A program made the position numbers and the translations under genes. Of a DNA stretch of 64,000 nt, positions 1 to 9,421 are shown piece after piece. The notes under the pieces were generated by a model that saw only the letters and a list, made by a program, of their open reading frames with translations, had not been told where the DNA came from and made no database searches. This DNA comes from CALLPQ01 sp964421675 (lineage in GTDB: Bacteria; Pseudomonadota; Alphaproteobacteria; Caulobacterales; Parvularculaceae), in contig CAYQXV010000008.1 in NCBI GenBank assembly GCA_964421675.1, positions 21,892 through 85,891 of the forward strand, given 5' to 3'. The first letter of the stretch is position 1, and the number at the start of each line of letters is the position of its first letter.

Positions 1-449
1 CGCGGGTATTTGCCGTGGCAATGGGTGAGTGGAGCCGCAACAAGGATGCGGGCAGCGGGAATGGCGCCCTTGCGGTGAATGCCCGTGAACGTATCGACCG
101 CATTATGAAGGTTGCTGTAAACCGGGAGCTAGACCGGGCAGAGCGCCATCTGGGCACGCTGGCAACGATTGGCTCGGCATCTCCGTTTATTGGTCTTTTG
201 GGTACGGTTTGGGGCATCATGACCGCGTTTCAGGCGATTGCGGTTACCAAAGACACTAATCTCGCTGTTGTTGCTCCCGGTATTGCGGAGGCGTTGTTTG
301 CAACCGCGCTTGGCCTGGTGGCGGCGATCCCGGCGGTTATTGCCTATAACCGCTATTCTTCAGCGCTCAATTCATTTGCCGTCCAACTTGAAGGGTTTTC
401 CGACGAGTTTTCTACGATCCTTTCACGCCAACTCGATGAGAGGTCATAG
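1..449 (+). CDS. tolQ: TolQ, C-terminal part (5' end outside window)
   Basis: This is the inner-membrane proton-channel subunit of the Tol-Pal system, related to ExbB and MotA. The reading frame is already open at the window edge (codons from base 3), so the N-terminus and first membrane helix lie upstream. Visible are the cytoplasmic loop and the two conserved helices, with the family pattern LATIGSASPFIGLLGTVWGI and a second helix around AEALFATALGLVAAIPAVIA. It ends three bases before tolR, so the two are translated as one operon with tolA and tolB. Identity rests on these helices and on the tolR/tolA/tolB neighbours. Confidence 0.95.
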   Translation, partial: RVFAVAMGEWSRNKDAGSGNGALAVNARERIDRIMKVAVNRELDRAERHLGTLATIGSASPFIGLLGTVWGIMTAFQAIAVTKDTNLAVVAPGIAEALFATALGLVAAIPAVIAYNRYSSALNSFAVQLEGFSDEFSTILSRQLDERS

Positions 450-452
450 ACC

Positions 453-890
453 ATGGCACTCCCTTTAATGGCGATGAGCGGGCCAAGCCGCGGCGGCGGT
501 CGTTCGCGCTCCCGGCCAATGTCGGAAATCAATGTGACCCCTCTGGTGGATGTTATGTTGGTGTTGTTGATTGTATTTATGGTGGCCGCGCCCCTTTTGA
601 CCGTCGGCATCCCGGTAGATTTGCCGGAAACCTCGGCCAATCCGTTAAAGGATGAAGGCGAGCCACTTACCGTGACCGTGTCTGCGGACGGCACGATCTA
701 CGTTCAGGAAACCCAGATAGAGTTTGAAAATCTTGTCCCCCATCTGCAGGCGGTCGCCGCGGCGGGCTATGATCAGCAAATTTTTATTCGCGGCGATAAG
801 AGCCGATCCTGGGATGATATTTCACGGGTTCTGGGGCGCGTTAATGGGGCTGGTTTCAGGCAAATCGGCCTTGTGACTGAAACGGAATAA
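453..890 (+). CDS. tolR: TolR biopolymer transport protein
   Basis: TolR is a 145-residue ExbD/TolR-family protein that works with TolQ to harvest proton-motive force and energise TolA. It has a short cytoplasmic N-terminus rich in Gly/Arg, then the family signature MSEINVTPLVDVMLVLLIVF that runs into the single membrane helix. That helix contains the conserved Asp of the proton path (VDVMLVLL). A periplasmic domain with beta-strand character follows (PLTVTVSADGTIYV). Its length is normal for the family. The start ATG sits three bases after the tolQ stop. Confidence 0.96.
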   Translation: MALPLMAMSGPSRGGGRSRSRPMSEINVTPLVDVMLVLLIVFMVAAPLLTVGIPVDLPETSANPLKDEGEPLTVTVSADGTIYVQETQIEFENLVPHLQAVAAAGYDQQIFIRGDKSRSWDDISRVLGRVNGAGFRQIGLVTETE

Positions 891-994
891 ATAGGGTCGA
901 TGCAAGACCGAAAGGATTGCGTCAGAGTTTGCGTAATGACCAAGGTCTTCATCATCGCTAAGATTTTCGTCACAGACAGGAAGGAGTAACACCC

Positions 995-1867
995 ATGCGG
1001 TTTGGCTTTGTTGCTTCTGTCCTTTTTCATTTATGCATCGCTGGAGCGATCCTGTTGTGGGGGCGTGACTGGAGCGGGAATCGCGATTTTATTAGCGAGC
1101 CCAATATTCCCGTTGAACTGATTACTGAAGCCAAGCTTTCTGAGATCACCAATGTGCCCGCTGCCATTGAGGCCGAGACGCAGCCCGATCCCGTTGAGCC
1201 GGAAATCCCTGATGATCCAGTGCCGATCATAGAGCCCGACCCGGTAATTTTAGCGGAAGCCGAGCCAGAGGTGCTGCGCGCACCCCCGCCGCCGCCCGAT
1301 GAACCCGAGCCAGAACCAGAACCTGAGCCCGAACCCATCGAAGACGTGGTGGTCGAAGAACCAGAACCCCCTGAGCCAAAGCCAGAGCCGCCCAAACCAA
1401 AGCCAAAGCCCCAAGAGCCCCCAAAGCCCAAGGGCCTCGATCTGGATGCTTTATCAGATCTTGCCGAGCAGTCTCGCGATAATGCCAATGCACCGCGTAA
1501 CCCAACGGAAACACCAAACACTGCTGACCGGGCGCGCACCGGGAGTGCGGGTGGTGAATTGACTGCGACCGAGACCGCATTGGTACGCGCTGCTATGCAG
1601 CGCTGCTGGACGCCGCTTGATGGGGCGCCTAATCCAGAAAAGCTGCGTGTTGAGGTGGCGTTCCAACTCAATCGTGACGGCACACTTGCCAGTGAGCCCA
1701 AGGTATTAAATGCGATTCAAATCGACATTTCCGGGAACCGGTTTTGGAAGGTTGCTGAACGCAATGCGGTCCAGGCTATCATTGAATGTCAGCCTTATGA
1801 TTTTCTCCCGGTTGACCGATATGAAAGCTGGAAAGACTTCGTGCTAAATTTTTCACCAGAATTTTGA
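995..1867 (+). CDS. tolA: TolA envelope-spanning protein
   Basis: TolA links the TolQR motor to Pal and TolB across the periplasm. This 290-residue protein has an N-terminal membrane anchor (about residues 4-22), then a long low-complexity stalk of Pro/Glu and Pro/Lys repeats (about 45-150). The C-terminal globular domain starts near ETALVRAAMQRCW and resembles the TolA/TonB C-domain. The stalk is proline-rich rather than the Ala/Lys/Glu coiled coil of Escherichia coli, as is common in Alphaproteobacteria. A strong AAGGAG lies about nine bases before the ATG. There are 104 untranslated bases after tolR. Confidence 0.93.
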   Translation: MRFGFVASVLFHLCIAGAILLWGRDWSGNRDFISEPNIPVELITEAKLSEITNVPAAIEAETQPDPVEPEIPDDPVPIIEPDPVILAEAEPEVLRAPPPPPDEPEPEPEPEPEPIEDVVVEEPEPPEPKPEPPKPKPKPQEPPKPKGLDLDALSDLAEQSRDNANAPRNPTETPNTADRARTGSAGGELTATETALVRAAMQRCWTPLDGAPNPEKLRVEVAFQLNRDGTLASEPKVLNAIQIDISGNRFWKVAERNAVQAIIECQPYDFLPVDRYESWKDFVLNFSPEF

Positions 1868-2020
1868 TTCCATCGCACGGGGAGCTCATGAACGCCTTGA
1901 AATCATCATATTAGCTTGCAAAATTATATGTGATTAATATTTTTGGGCGCGACGAACACACATATCTTCACAGGCTCACCTTGTGCCGGGCCGTTTGCAT
2001 TAGAGGACTTTGCGACCATC

Positions 2021-3403
2021 ATGCCAAACTCACCACTCGCGAGCGCGCTGCGAGAGCACCATGTTTTTCGCGTTTTCACATCCATTGTTCTTGTCCTCCT
2101 TGCGGGGCTTGTGTCGTTTGCCAATAGCGCTGCCCTTGCGCAGGCTCGCATTGATATTACTCAGGGTAATGTTGATCCAACGCCGACCGCGGTCCCCGAT
2201 TTTATCGGTGGCAACCCGAATATTACCCAGCTTGGCAGCGATATAACCGGTGTCTTAAAAGCCGACCTTGATCGCTCCGGCTTGTTCGCGGTGATTGATC
2301 CGCGCGCTTATATTGAAAATATTGAAAGCGTGAATGTGCGTCCACGTTTTGTTGATTGGCGCCAAATTAATGCGCAAGTGCTCGTCGTGGGCCAGGTTGA
2401 CGAACTGCCTGATGGCCGGATCCAGGTGTCGACGCGGATCTGGGATAGCTACACAAACCAGCAGCTTGGGGCGGTGGCCTTTAAAACCCCTGTCGATAAT
2501 TGGCGGCGTGCGGCCCATAAGGCGGCAGATTTTGTTTATAAAACCCTGACCGGAGAAGACGGCTATTTTGATACGCGTGTGGTCTTTGTCCATGAGACGG
2601 GCCCGAAGGATCGCCGGATTCGCCGATTGATGATTATGGATCAGGACGGGGATAATCCGCTCGAACTTACCGATGGCACCCGATATCAGGTTCTAACGCC
2701 GCGTTTTTCCCCGACCCAACAACAGATTACCTATATGGCGTTGTTTGATGATCGGCCGGGACAGGTCTATCTTTTTAATATTGAGACTGGCGAGCAAGAG
2801 CAGCTGGGCACCTTTCGAGGCATGACATTTGCCCCGCGATTCTCTCCTAGCGGCACCTCGGTGGTGATGAGCGTTGAGCGCGGCGGCAATTCAGATGTGT
2901 TCACAATGGATTTGTCGACCCGCCGCCTGTCGAGATTAACCAGCAATCCAGCAATTGATACCTCGCCAAGCTTTTCCCCCGATGGCCGCCAGATTACCTT
3001 TTCTTCCGACCGGGGGGGATCACCGCAAATTTATACGATGAATGCCGACGGGAGTAATCAACGCCGCATATCCTTTGGTGATGGGCGCTATTCAACCCCG
3101 GTATGGAGCCCGCGCGGAGATCTGATTGCGTTTACGCGCCAATATAAAGGCCAGTTCTTCATCGGGGTCATTCGCCCTGACGGGACAGGCGAGCGCGAAC
3201 TTGCCCGCAGCTATCTGGTCGAGGGACCGACATGGTCGCCAAATGGGCGTGTTTTGATGTTTTTCCGTGAGACCGCGCCGCGCGCTGATGGCACAGGAGG
3301 CAACCCACAATTATGGTCGGTTGATCTGACCGGACGCAATCTTCGCCCCGTGCGCACGCCCGGTGCCGCCTCTGACCCGGCATGGTCGCCATCCCTGCCG
3401 TAG
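2021..3403 (+). CDS. tolB: TolB periplasmic beta-propeller protein
   Basis: TolB is the periplasmic partner of Pal and TolA. From the ATG at 2021 it has 460 residues; a longer in-frame reading from a TTG at 1943 exists, but only the 2021 start puts a hydrophobic signal peptide near the N-terminus (helix around VFTSIVLVLLAGLVSF, cleavage likely after ALAQA). The N-terminal domain (about 40-165) is followed by WD40/PD40-type propeller repeats with the recurring pattern FSPDG/SPRGD/SPNG and the sequence ITFSSDRGGSPQIY. It is the fourth gene of the tol operon. Confidence 0.95.
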   Translation: MPNSPLASALREHHVFRVFTSIVLVLLAGLVSFANSAALAQARIDITQGNVDPTPTAVPDFIGGNPNITQLGSDITGVLKADLDRSGLFAVIDPRAYIENIESVNVRPRFVDWRQINAQVLVVGQVDELPDGRIQVSTRIWDSYTNQQLGAVAFKTPVDNWRRAAHKAADFVYKTLTGEDGYFDTRVVFVHETGPKDRRIRRLMIMDQDGDNPLELTDGTRYQVLTPRFSPTQQQITYMALFDDRPGQVYLFNIETGEQEQLGTFRGMTFAPRFSPSGTSVVMSVERGGNSDVFTMDLSTRRLSRLTSNPAIDTSPSFSPDGRQITFSSDRGGSPQIYTMNADGSNQRRISFGDGRYSTPVWSPRGDLIAFTRQYKGQFFIGVIRPDGTGERELARSYLVEGPTWSPNGRVLMFFRETAPRADGTGGNPQLWSVDLTGRNLRPVRTPGAASDPAWSPSLP

Positions 3404-4159
3404 CGCGGCTTGAATTTGCTACCTATGGTTGAGTTTTGAGGGGTATGGAATGTGCCGTAAGGATGCCACAGGAGAATAACAGAATTTTCATTGTGCCATG
3501 ATTGGTCTTGATATTGCCTCTATAGCCAGACAAGGTTACGGTTAATGGCTTTTGTAAAAACCCAGCCGAAATGAAGGATAGCTGGCAATTTTTTGCAGTT
3601 AGGCTTGTTATTGCGGTTTGATAATGATGAGCTATCAGCAGATCGGCTAAGTTGGTTCAGAGGCAAGATTGTTTGACGGGTCGATGAAATCTATTGGAAG
3701 TGGTTTTCGTTAAGGGAGAAAAAGTAGGGGAAGTCCGTAAATTGATCTTAGGGGTCTAGAGTCTCATACTATGTGAGGCGTTTGCGTCTCTGATTAAATT
3801 AAGGACCGACGAACGAGAATCTCATTAAGATGCGTCTATATTGAATAGGCACATTTCAGCGATAGAAATGGCGTGTCGACGATTGAAGTGGCGTGAATTG
3901 TAAAATGAAGGGGTTGTCCCGGGTGGGGCTGCCATCTAGCGGAAAAACCGAAGATTGGGGCTTGTCGAAGACAAATTTGTACTGAAATTTTGGGCAAAAC
4001 TTGTATAATCCAACTTTATTGCGGAATCAGGGCGATATTTGCGGGTTCATAACATGTTAAAGTTGGTCCTTCATTTTCAACGCATCAAATTTTGACAAGA
4101 ACCTTCAACGATTTTAACCCGGAGACGGGCAAACAAATGGCGAAATGGAGCAAAAAACC
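3404..4159. other. Long non-coding gap between tolB and pal
   Basis: About 750 bases without a convincing gene separate tolB from pal, which are usually close neighbours. The stretch is more AT-rich than the flanking genes. A weak hairpin (CCAGC at 3562-3566 with GCTGG at 3581-3585, then a T-run at 3589-3594) could end the tolB transcript, but the stem has only five pairs and a 14-base loop. Nearer to pal there is a TATAAT box at 4004-4009. No coding potential, tRNA or clear repeat was seen. Confidence 0.6.
4004..4009 (+). promoter_or_regulatory. Possible -10 element for pal
   Basis: A perfect TATAAT hexamer lies about 150 bases before the pal start. No good -35 hexamer sits at 16-18 bases upstream (ACTGAA/CTGAAA are the candidates; TTGTAC is about 21 away). 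A TTGACA at 4092-4097 has no good -10 behind it. A separate pal promoter is an inference from this motif and the long gap after tolB. Confidence 0.4.
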
Positions 4160-4678
4160 ATGTTTGGGAAAAATACAATGAAATTGGCGGGTGTCCTTAG
4201 TGCAGTTGCCTTGTTGGGGGCATGTGCATCAACGACGACGACGAGCAGCGATACGCTTGATACCAGAAATGCAGGACCATCAGTCTCTTCAGTACCGCAG
4301 GGTCCGACTCCAGGTAGCCAGGCCGATCTTGAAAATGCTGCGGGACATCGCGTATTTTTTGGCTACAACCAGTGGGCGCTAAGCACAGAAGCACAAAATG
4401 TTTTGGCTGCGCAGGCTGCATGGCTCAAGCAATATCCTGAATCACGTGTTTTAGTTGGCGGCAATTGCGACGAACGCGGTACCCGCGAATATAATATTGC
4501 GCTGGGTGCGCGCCGTGCAGAAGCAGCGAAGTCTTACCTTGTGAGCCTGGGCGTCGATAGCTCACGCATTACAACCGTATCATACGGCAAAGAGCGTCCT
4601 ATCGATCCGCGCTCCAATGATTCTGCATGGTCTGTGAATCGCAACGCGACCACAATATTGAGCACAGTCGGCGCATAA
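4160..4678 (+). CDS. pal: Pal, peptidoglycan-associated lipoprotein
   Basis: Pal anchors the outer membrane to peptidoglycan and is the outer-membrane end of the Tol system. The 172-residue form begins at the ATG at 4160, which has GGAG at 4147-4150 at ideal spacing; an in-frame ATG at 4145 lacks this. A lipoprotein signal ends in the lipobox LLGAC, so the Cys should be acylated. A Thr/Ser-rich linker follows. The OmpA-like domain carries the peptidoglycan-binding signature (GNCDERGTREYNIALGARRA) and ends in the typical VNRNATTIL pattern. Confidence 0.96.
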   Translation: MFGKNTMKLAGVLSAVALLGACASTTTTSSDTLDTRNAGPSVSSVPQGPTPGSQADLENAAGHRVFFGYNQWALSTEAQNVLAAQAAWLKQYPESRVLVGGNCDERGTREYNIALGARRAEAAKSYLVSLGVDSSRITTVSYGKERPIDPRSNDSAWSVNRNATTILSTVGA

Positions 4679-4740
4679 AAAAGCCGATAGTCAGCAGGTT
4701 TTGGGCTCCTTTGGCTCGTTACCCTGTATGGAAATTAATG

Positions 4741-4769
4741 AAAAGCGCTGGCATTTGCTGGCGCTTTTT
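4741..4769 (+). terminator. Rho-independent terminator after pal
   Basis: AAAAGCGC at 4741-4748 pairs with GCGCTTTT further on, around a loop of about 12 bases, and the 3' arm runs into a T-rich tract. It lies about 60 bases after the pal stop and before cpoB, so pal and cpoB may be only partly co-transcribed. Confidence 0.7.
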
Positions 4770-4972
4770 GTTTTCCGCCTTATTTTTGTGTCCAAGCTAG
4801 ATTATAACCGAGTGAATGTGCGAATAGACGAAGATGGGGCAGCGCTGGTCAATTGGCCAGATCTATGGCCAGATTTATTTCTAGACCCAAGCGCGATGAC
4901 GATAAACGCCCGTTGCTGACTGAATGACGGTGGGTTAACGTAAAGTCCGTGGATTGACGAAAGGGACGTATA

Positions 4973-5926
4973 ATGGTGCGAAATATTCTTATTGGGGCGT
5001 TTTTTACAGTGTTGGCCGTGATGGCGAGCGCGGGGACGCCAGCGCATGCGGGCAAGAAAGAAGATATCGCGCTATTGCAACAGCAGATCGCCCAATTGCA
5101 GTCCGATCTGAGTTTGCTGTCACAGCGTGCCGGACGGTCTGACGCTGATGCCAATGTCCAGATTTCACAACTGCAAGCGGAGAACCAGCGGCTGACCGGA
5201 GAGGTCGAGCAGCTGACTAACTCACTCAATCAAATGCAACGTCGCCTCGATCAGGTTACCCGTGTTCTCGCAGGTGAGACTTTTTCTGATTTACAGCCTG
5301 CCAACGTTCAATCCGCAGCTATTGATCCGGTAACCGGTGCTCAAGTTGGGCAAGTCGGCCAAGTGGGTCAAGCAGGCCAGGGTGGGCAGCCAGGGTTTGC
5401 CCCCTCACCAGTGAACCCGGCCGGGCAAGCTGTTGCGCCAAATGGCGGCGGCGCAGTGAATGGATCAACAACTGGACCAGCCTCCCTGACCGCGCCGCAA
5501 ACTGCAGCGCCGGTCGATCCGAATGCGATTAATCTGCCTGCTGATCCAAATGAAGCCTATGCCTATTCATCAAACTTGCTGTTGACCGGGGATTACATCA
5601 AAGCACAACAAGCCTTTGAGCTTTATGTGCAATCCTTCCCCAATTCAGTACACACGCCGGATGCGCGTTTCAGGCTTGGTGAAATCTATCTGGCAACCGG
5701 GGCCAATGCAGATGCGGCGCAAGCCTTTATTGGTCATATTCGTGATTACCCAACGGATCCAAAATCGGCTGAAGCGCATCTTAAACTTGGAACTGCGTTT
5801 GTACGCATGAACCAAACCGATCAAGCGTGCCAGATTTTCAAACAGGTCAAACTTAAATTTCCGAATGCATCACAAATCGTCCTGACACGAACGGAATTGG
5901 AAATGCAGCGTATAGGTTGCCGTTAA
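4973..5926 (+). CDS. cpoB: CpoB (YbgF) Tol-Pal accessory protein
   Basis: CpoB coordinates peptidoglycan synthesis with Tol-driven outer-membrane constriction. The 317-residue protein starts at ATG 4973, six bases after AAAGGGA. A signal peptide (cleavage near AHAG, about residue 24) precedes a coiled coil of Gln/Leu heptads (about 28-95). A low-complexity linker (about 120-165) contains tandem GQV/GQA units. The C-terminus (about 185-317) consists of TPR repeats (NEAYAYSSNLLLTGDYIKA and PDARFRLGEIYLATG). The architecture of signal, coiled coil, linker and TPR is that of the family. It follows pal, as expected. Confidence 0.94.
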   Translation: MVRNILIGAFFTVLAVMASAGTPAHAGKKEDIALLQQQIAQLQSDLSLLSQRAGRSDADANVQISQLQAENQRLTGEVEQLTNSLNQMQRRLDQVTRVLAGETFSDLQPANVQSAAIDPVTGAQVGQVGQVGQAGQGGQPGFAPSPVNPAGQAVAPNGGGAVNGSTTGPASLTAPQTAAPVDPNAINLPADPNEAYAYSSNLLLTGDYIKAQQAFELYVQSFPNSVHTPDARFRLGEIYLATGANADAAQAFIGHIRDYPTDPKSAEAHLKLGTAFVRMNQTDQACQIFKQVKLKFPNASQIVLTRTELEMQRIGCR

Positions 5927-5953
5927 AGCTGGTCTTTAAAGGCGCTGTGTTTG

Positions 5954-7273
5954 ATGGCTGACGATGATAGCGGTCTTGTTAACTCTCTAAATGCATTAAC
6001 GCTCCCTGACAAAACGCTGATTGCGGTATCAGGGGGGCGCGATTCCATGGCATTGCTGGATGCGTGTGCGCAAGCTTGCAGCGCCCGGCAAAACAACACC
6101 GCAGCTTTCATCGCCGCAACGGTTGACCATGGCCTGCGCGATGGCGCGCGCGTCGAAGCGACGATGGTGTCGGACTATTGCAGCACCATCAACATCGCGC
6201 ATGAAACGCTGCGCTGGAATTCCGATGAACCGGTGGTCAGCGCTGTTCAGGCACGGGCAAGAAATGCCCGCTACAGATTGTTGATTGACCATGCCTATAA
6301 ACATAAGTGCGGGGCGATTTTAACCGCGCATACGCAAGACGATCTTGCGGAGACGGTGCTCATGCGGTTGGCGCGGGGTGCTGGCGCGCGCGGGCTTGCG
6401 GCAATGGGCGATGAGACACAAGTGGCATCAGGGCCCGGCGCTGTTTTGCGTTTGTTGCGCCCAATGCTCGGCATTAGCCGCCAGTCAACAACGCAATATT
6501 GCAAAGAGCGATCCGTGCCCTTTTGTGATGATCCGGGAAATCAAGATCCCGCTTTTGAGCGTGTGCGCTGGCGTGCACTTTTGGGCGCTCTGCAAACCCA
6601 GGATCTGCTGACGACCAAAATGGTGGCGCGCAGCGCCGGGCGATTAAAATCATCTGTGGAACGCGAAAACACCGAGCTTTCGTCGATGATGGCGCGTGTC
6701 GACGGGGTGTTTGAACAATGGGGCGGGATCAGCATTGACCCACAAAACCTGCCCGCTTTATCGCCCTACCAAGTGCAATTGTTGGCGTCTCGCCTTGTTC
6801 ATGCGGTGAGCGGTCAAGATTATGCGCCGGATGCAGAGCGTGCCGGGGCGGCGGTAAACGATGCCCTTGAGACCGGCAAGTCGGCCTTGTCCGGGGCGAT
6901 GTTTCACCTGTGGAAATCACGTCTTTGGGTGTACCGCGAGCCCGCAGGGCTGAAGGGGCGCCGGGGGGCGTCATCAGCGCCCAAAATATCGCACGTCCAA
7001 TCGGCTGGGGCCTGCCTGTGGGATCGGCGCTTTATTGTAAAAGCGACCATCAACCCCGCTCAACTTTATGGGCAATCCATGCCAATAACGCCTTGGTCTG
7101 GCGCGCCGGCCGCCCTGTTTAACGGGCCCCCGGAGGCGCTTGAAAGTGTGCCTTGCCTTGCGGGAGCAAGGGGGCAAATCCATGCGCCGCTTGCCGGGTT
7201 TACCGACCACCAGATAGCGTGGCACAACCTGAGCCAGGAACGTTTTTTCGTGAGCGTGATCAGATTTGCGTGA
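5954..7273 (+). CDS. tilS: tRNA(Ile)-lysidine synthetase TilS
   Basis: TilS converts the wobble cytidine of tRNA-Ile(CAU) to lysidine, so that the tRNA reads AUA as Ile. The N-terminal PP-loop ATPase carries the signature VSGGRDSMALL near residues 23-33, and further family patterns VDHGLRDGARVEA and AHTQDDLAETVLMRLARG. The 439-residue length is usual. ATG 5954 is preferred over the adjacent TTG at 5951. The position between cpoB and ftsH is conserved in Alphaproteobacteria. The C-terminal region is less conserved but open to the stop. Confidence 0.95.
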   Translation: MADDDSGLVNSLNALTLPDKTLIAVSGGRDSMALLDACAQACSARQNNTAAFIAATVDHGLRDGARVEATMVSDYCSTINIAHETLRWNSDEPVVSAVQARARNARYRLLIDHAYKHKCGAILTAHTQDDLAETVLMRLARGAGARGLAAMGDETQVASGPGAVLRLLRPMLGISRQSTTQYCKERSVPFCDDPGNQDPAFERVRWRALLGALQTQDLLTTKMVARSAGRLKSSVERENTELSSMMARVDGVFEQWGGISIDPQNLPALSPYQVQLLASRLVHAVSGQDYAPDAERAGAAVNDALETGKSALSGAMFHLWKSRLWVYREPAGLKGRRGASSAPKISHVQSAGACLWDRRFIVKATINPAQLYGQSMPITPWSGAPAALFNGPPEALESVPCLAGARGQIHAPLAGFTDHQIAWHNLSQERFFVSVIRFA

Positions 7274-7513
7274 AAAACCTGATTTCTGTGTAGATTTTCA
7301 GGAAATTGGAAAGGTATTTTGGCCTACATCTATGGTACTGGCCTTTTTTAACCCCTATTTAATAGGCAATATTGGTGGTGCTGATTAATCGCTTGAACCC
7401 TCAAGGATCGATCCTCACTGTCGATGTGTTAAAAGCATAAATTATATCGCTACGCTGAGTTTAGGGTGGCAAGAGTTGGTTGTCAGAATGCCGACTGCAA
7501 TTAAGGAGCTTCC

Positions 7514-9421
7514 ATGACTGGTCGCAATGTCCTCATCTGGGGTTTAGTCGTTCTTTTCTTTCTTTTCGCGTTGCAGCTTTTTGAGATGTCTTCGCCCGGA
7601 GAAAAGCCGCGCTCGCTTAGCTATTCAGAATTTTCTGAGCAGGTGACGCAAGGCAATGTCAAAAATGCGGTAATCGATTCCGAAGAGGGCCGCATTGAAG
7701 GCAAGCTCGGCGATGATAGCCTCTACATGACCGATGTCGGGAATGAGGAAGGCGTTGCCAAATGGCTCAATGATGCCGGTATCGACACGACGATCAAGCC
7801 GACTCAGGAATTGCCGCTGGCCTTAAACCTGTTGTTCAACATTCTTCCCTTTGTGATTTTCATCGCGATTATTTTCTTTGCCATGCGCCAGATGCAAGGA
7901 GCGGGCGGTAAGGCAATGGGCTTTGGCAAATCGCGGGCAAAACTGCTGACTGAGCGCCATGGGCGCGTAACCTTTGATGATGTCGCGGGCATTGATGAAG
8001 CCAAGGAAGAGCTTGAAGAGATTGTTGAATATCTCAAAGACCCGATGAAGTTTCAGCGCCTTGGCGGTAAAATTCCAAAAGGTGCGCTGCTTGTTGGCCC
8101 TCCAGGTACCGGTAAAACGCTTTTAGCGCGTGCCATTGCTGGTGAAGCGAATGTGCCATTCTTTACGATTTCCGGTTCTGACTTTGTCGAAATGTTTGTC
8201 GGCGTTGGCGCGAGCCGCGTGCGCGACATGTTTGAGCAAGCGAAGAAAAATGCGCCTTGTATTATTTTCATCGACGAGATTGATGCGGTTGGCCGTTCAC
8301 GCGGCGCTGGTCTTGGCGGCGGTAATGATGAGCGCGAACAAACACTCAATCAATTGTTGGTGGAAATGGATGGATTTGAATCCAATGAAGGCATCATTTT
8401 GATTGCTGCAACCAACCGGCCCGATGTTCTCGATCCAGCATTATTGCGTCCTGGTCGATTTGACCGGCAAGTCACGGTCCCCAATCCGGATATTTTGGGG
8501 CGCGAAAAAATCCTGCAGGTACATATCAAAAAAGTGCCCTTGGCACCTGATGTGAATGTGCGCACGATTGCTCGCGGCACACCGGGTTTTTCTGGTGCTG
8601 ATCTGGCAAACCTCGTTAATGAGGCTGCCTTGCTCGCGGCGCGCCGTTCTAAACGCTATGTGACGGCCAAAGAATTTGATGATGCTAAAGACAAGGTGTT
8701 GATGGGCGCAGAGCGCCGTTCCATGGTGATGACCGAGGAAGAAAAACAGCTCACTGCCTATCATGAAGCTGGCCATGCTATTGTTGGTCTGAGTGTTCCG
8801 GGAAGTGATCCGGTTCATAAGGCGACGATCATTCCGCGCGGCCGTGCCCTTGGTATGGTTCAATATCTGCCAGAACGCGATAAGCTATCGTTCTCATTGG
8901 AACAGATGCGTGCACGGATTGCGACCGCCATGGGCGGACGGGTTGCCGAAGAGCTACAGTTTGGCACCGAACAAGTTACCTCCGGTGCGTCGTCAGATAT
9001 TGAAATGGCAACACGCATTGCCCGCGCGATGGTGACGCAATATGGCCTTTCAGAAAAGCTCGGCCCGATTGCCTATGCTGAGGATGAAGGCGAAGTTTTC
9101 CTTGGCCAGTCGATTGCCCGCTCGAAAACAATTTCCAGCGATACGGCAAAACTGATTGAGGATGAAATTAAGCGGTTTGTCACTGAGGGCTATGATAAGG
9201 CCCGCCAGATTTTGACCGAACGTAAAGATGACTGGATTAACTTATCGCTTGCCTTGCTGGAATATGAAACGCTAACCGGTGAAGAGATTGACCAACTTTT
9301 ACGCGGCGAAAAAATCGTCCGTGAAGATCCTAATGATTCGCCCGATCATCAGCCCCCAAGTTCTGTACCCGTAACGGGCTCAGATCTCGACTCGCCTGAT
9401 GCCGAACCACAAGGGGCGTAA
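7514..9421 (+). CDS. ftsH: FtsH ATP-dependent zinc metalloprotease
   Basis: FtsH is the membrane-bound AAA+ protease that degrades misfolded membrane proteins and regulatory substrates. In the 635 residues, helix 1 lies at about 4-24, a periplasmic loop follows, and helix 2 is at about 103-122. The AAA module has Walker A GPPGTGKT and Walker B IIFIDEIDAVG, and the second region of homology includes ATNRPDVLDPALLRPGRFDR. The M41 protease domain has the zinc motif HEAGH. Start ATG 7514 has a strong AAGGAG five bases upstream. The 240-base gap before it suggests its own promoter, which I could not place. Confidence 0.98.
   Translation: MTGRNVLIWGLVVLFFLFALQLFEMSSPGEKPRSLSYSEFSEQVTQGNVKNAVIDSEEGRIEGKLGDDSLYMTDVGNEEGVAKWLNDAGIDTTIKPTQELPLALNLLFNILPFVIFIAIIFFAMRQMQGAGGKAMGFGKSRAKLLTERHGRVTFDDVAGIDEAKEELEEIVEYLKDPMKFQRLGGKIPKGALLVGPPGTGKTLLARAIAGEANVPFFTISGSDFVEMFVGVGASRVRDMFEQAKKNAPCIIFIDEIDAVGRSRGAGLGGGNDEREQTLNQLLVEMDGFESNEGIILIAATNRPDVLDPALLRPGRFDRQVTVPNPDILGREKILQVHIKKVPLAPDVNVRTIARGTPGFSGADLANLVNEAALLAARRSKRYVTAKEFDDAKDKVLMGAERRSMVMTEEEKQLTAYHEAGHAIVGLSVPGSDPVHKATIIPRGRALGMVQYLPERDKLSFSLEQMRARIATAMGGRVAEELQFGTEQVTSGASSDIEMATRIARAMVTQYGLSEKLGPIAYAEDEGEVFLGQSIARSKTISSDTAKLIEDEIKRFVTEGYDKARQILTERKDDWINLSLALLEYETLTGEEIDQLLRGEKIVREDPNDSPDHQPPSSVPVTGSDLDSPDAEPQGA

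Noticed and set aside
1299..1440. Tandem CCAGAACCAGAACC-like repeat as a mobile or CRISPR-type repeat
   Set aside because: It encodes the Pro/Glu stalk of TolA and has no spacers or regular unit length.
1027..1701. Long minus-strand frame opposite tolA
   Set aside because: It is a mirror of the repetitive Pro/Glu/Lys stalk of tolA, giving Gly/Ser-rich low-complexity sequence.
3562..3594. Terminator after tolB
   Set aside because: The stem has only five pairs with a 14-base loop, so it is mentioned in the gap entry but not listed as a terminator.
4701..4919. Open frame of 72 codons after pal
   Set aside because: It runs straight through the pal terminator hairpin and has no ribosome-binding site or protein-like pattern.
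5341..5400. Tandem repeat of GGTCAAG/GGCCAAG-type units
   Set aside because: It encodes the GQV/GQA linker of CpoB, a normal low-complexity linker.
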